From: Phialocephala subalpina
Lineage: Eukaryota; Ascomycota; Leotiomycetes; Helotiales; Mollisiaceae
Assembly (NCBI GenBank): GCA_900073065.1
Contig: FJOG01000001.1
Span: 1,582,439 to 1,646,438, forward strand
Direction: 5' to 3'
Length of the DNA: 64,000 bases
Shown here one piece after another: positions 63,901 through 64,000 of the stretch; positions within the stretch are counted from its first letter, which is position 1, and every line of letters begins with the position of its first letter. A model generated the notes under the pieces. It saw nothing but the letters and a program-made list of their open reading frames with translations, searched no databases and had not been told where the DNA came from. The position numbers were made by a program, and so were the translations under genes.

Positions 63901-64000
63901 ATGAATCCAATGGCACAAGCTCTCCGTTCGCGCCAGCTCGGTGTCTACGTCTGCACCGCCTGTTCCCGTCAATTGCGGCGGCAACGAAGAAGCTATGCCG
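63901..64000 (+). CDS. Start of a probable mitochondrial protein (cut by window edge)
   Basis: ATG at 63901 opens MNPMAQALRSRQLGVYVC, followed by TACSRQLRRQRRSYA, and stays open to the window end (33 codons). Repeated Arg, no acidic residues, and a QRRSYA end are typical of a fungal mitochondrial presequence with its cleavage region. The mature protein lies outside the window, so no function can be assigned. Confidence 0.55.
   Translation, partial: MNPMAQALRSRQLGVYVCTACSRQLRRQRRSYA

Noticed and set aside
1..64000. tRNA or rRNA genes, CRISPR arrays, intact transposons
   Set aside because: I looked for T-loop-like boxes, regularly spaced short repeats, terminal repeats and transposase or reverse-transcriptase motifs and saw none; a covariance-model tRNA scan would be needed to exclude intron-containing tRNAs.

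Overview
The window is nuclear DNA of a filamentous ascomycete (Pezizomycotina; Leotiomycetes is my guess from the feel of the protein sequences, not a demonstrated assignment). The evidence is short spliceosomal introns (mostly 45-60 nt, GT..AG with CTAAC/CTGAC-type branch sites), a compact string of single-copy eukaryotic genes on both strands, and fungal-specific proteins. I see no CRISPR array, rRNA, tRNA, intact transposon or bacterial-type operon. One run of 441 N (13300-13740) lies inside a gene. All exon joins were made by eye from splice signals, reading phase and family motifs.

Layout. 1-8.6 kb: proline iminopeptidase (cut by the left edge), a Kel3-like kelch protein, the SWR1-complex zinc-finger protein Vps71/ZNHIT1, a small mitochondrial membrane protein and protein disulfide isomerase. 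10.3-16.3 kb: a long disordered fungal protein holding the N gap, then a short gene whose frame is broken by an 11-bp tandem repeat. 16.3-25.1 kb: MON1 and DOP1 head to head (both endosome/Golgi traffic), then a small membrane-protein gene with two in-frame stops. 25.8-29.9 kb: RRN3 and the CCAAT-binding subunit HAP3/HapC. 32.2-38.2 kb: prefoldin 2, CMC2, a TMEM14 protein, OST2/DAD1, GRASP/Grh1 and TGS1. 40.4-45.2 kb: a damaged-looking unknown gene, a Ste20/GCK kinase and an apparent pseudogene. 45.4-54.7 kb: TEL2, UBA3 (NEDD8 E1), RPC40, the 49-kDa complex I subunit and a Cys-rich fungal protein. 54.7-57.9 kb: a gene-poor stretch with three diverged ~295-bp tandem repeats. 57.9-64 kb: a small unknown protein, ATP synthase gamma, DNA topoisomerase I and the start of a probable mitochondrial protein.

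Most genes are housekeeping genes in unrelated pathways (secretory folding and glycosylation, vesicle traffic, rRNA synthesis, respiration, ubiquitin-like modification, genome maintenance). Seven neighbouring pairs are head to head with 171-654 bp between start codons, so shared promoters are likely; I see no metabolic cluster.

The most unusual signal is in gene structure. Three genes put the codons of a catalytic or nucleotide-binding motif on microexons (18 nt in proline iminopeptidase, two of 8 nt in PDI, 6 nt in UBA3). Two head-to-head neighbours (PFD2, CMC2) each need a GC-AG intron. One gene appears to have its initiator ATG alone on a 3-nt coding exon. Seven introns are exactly 47 nt. 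Several loci look decayed, with nonsense codons explicable by C-to-T change or with frame-breaking repeats.
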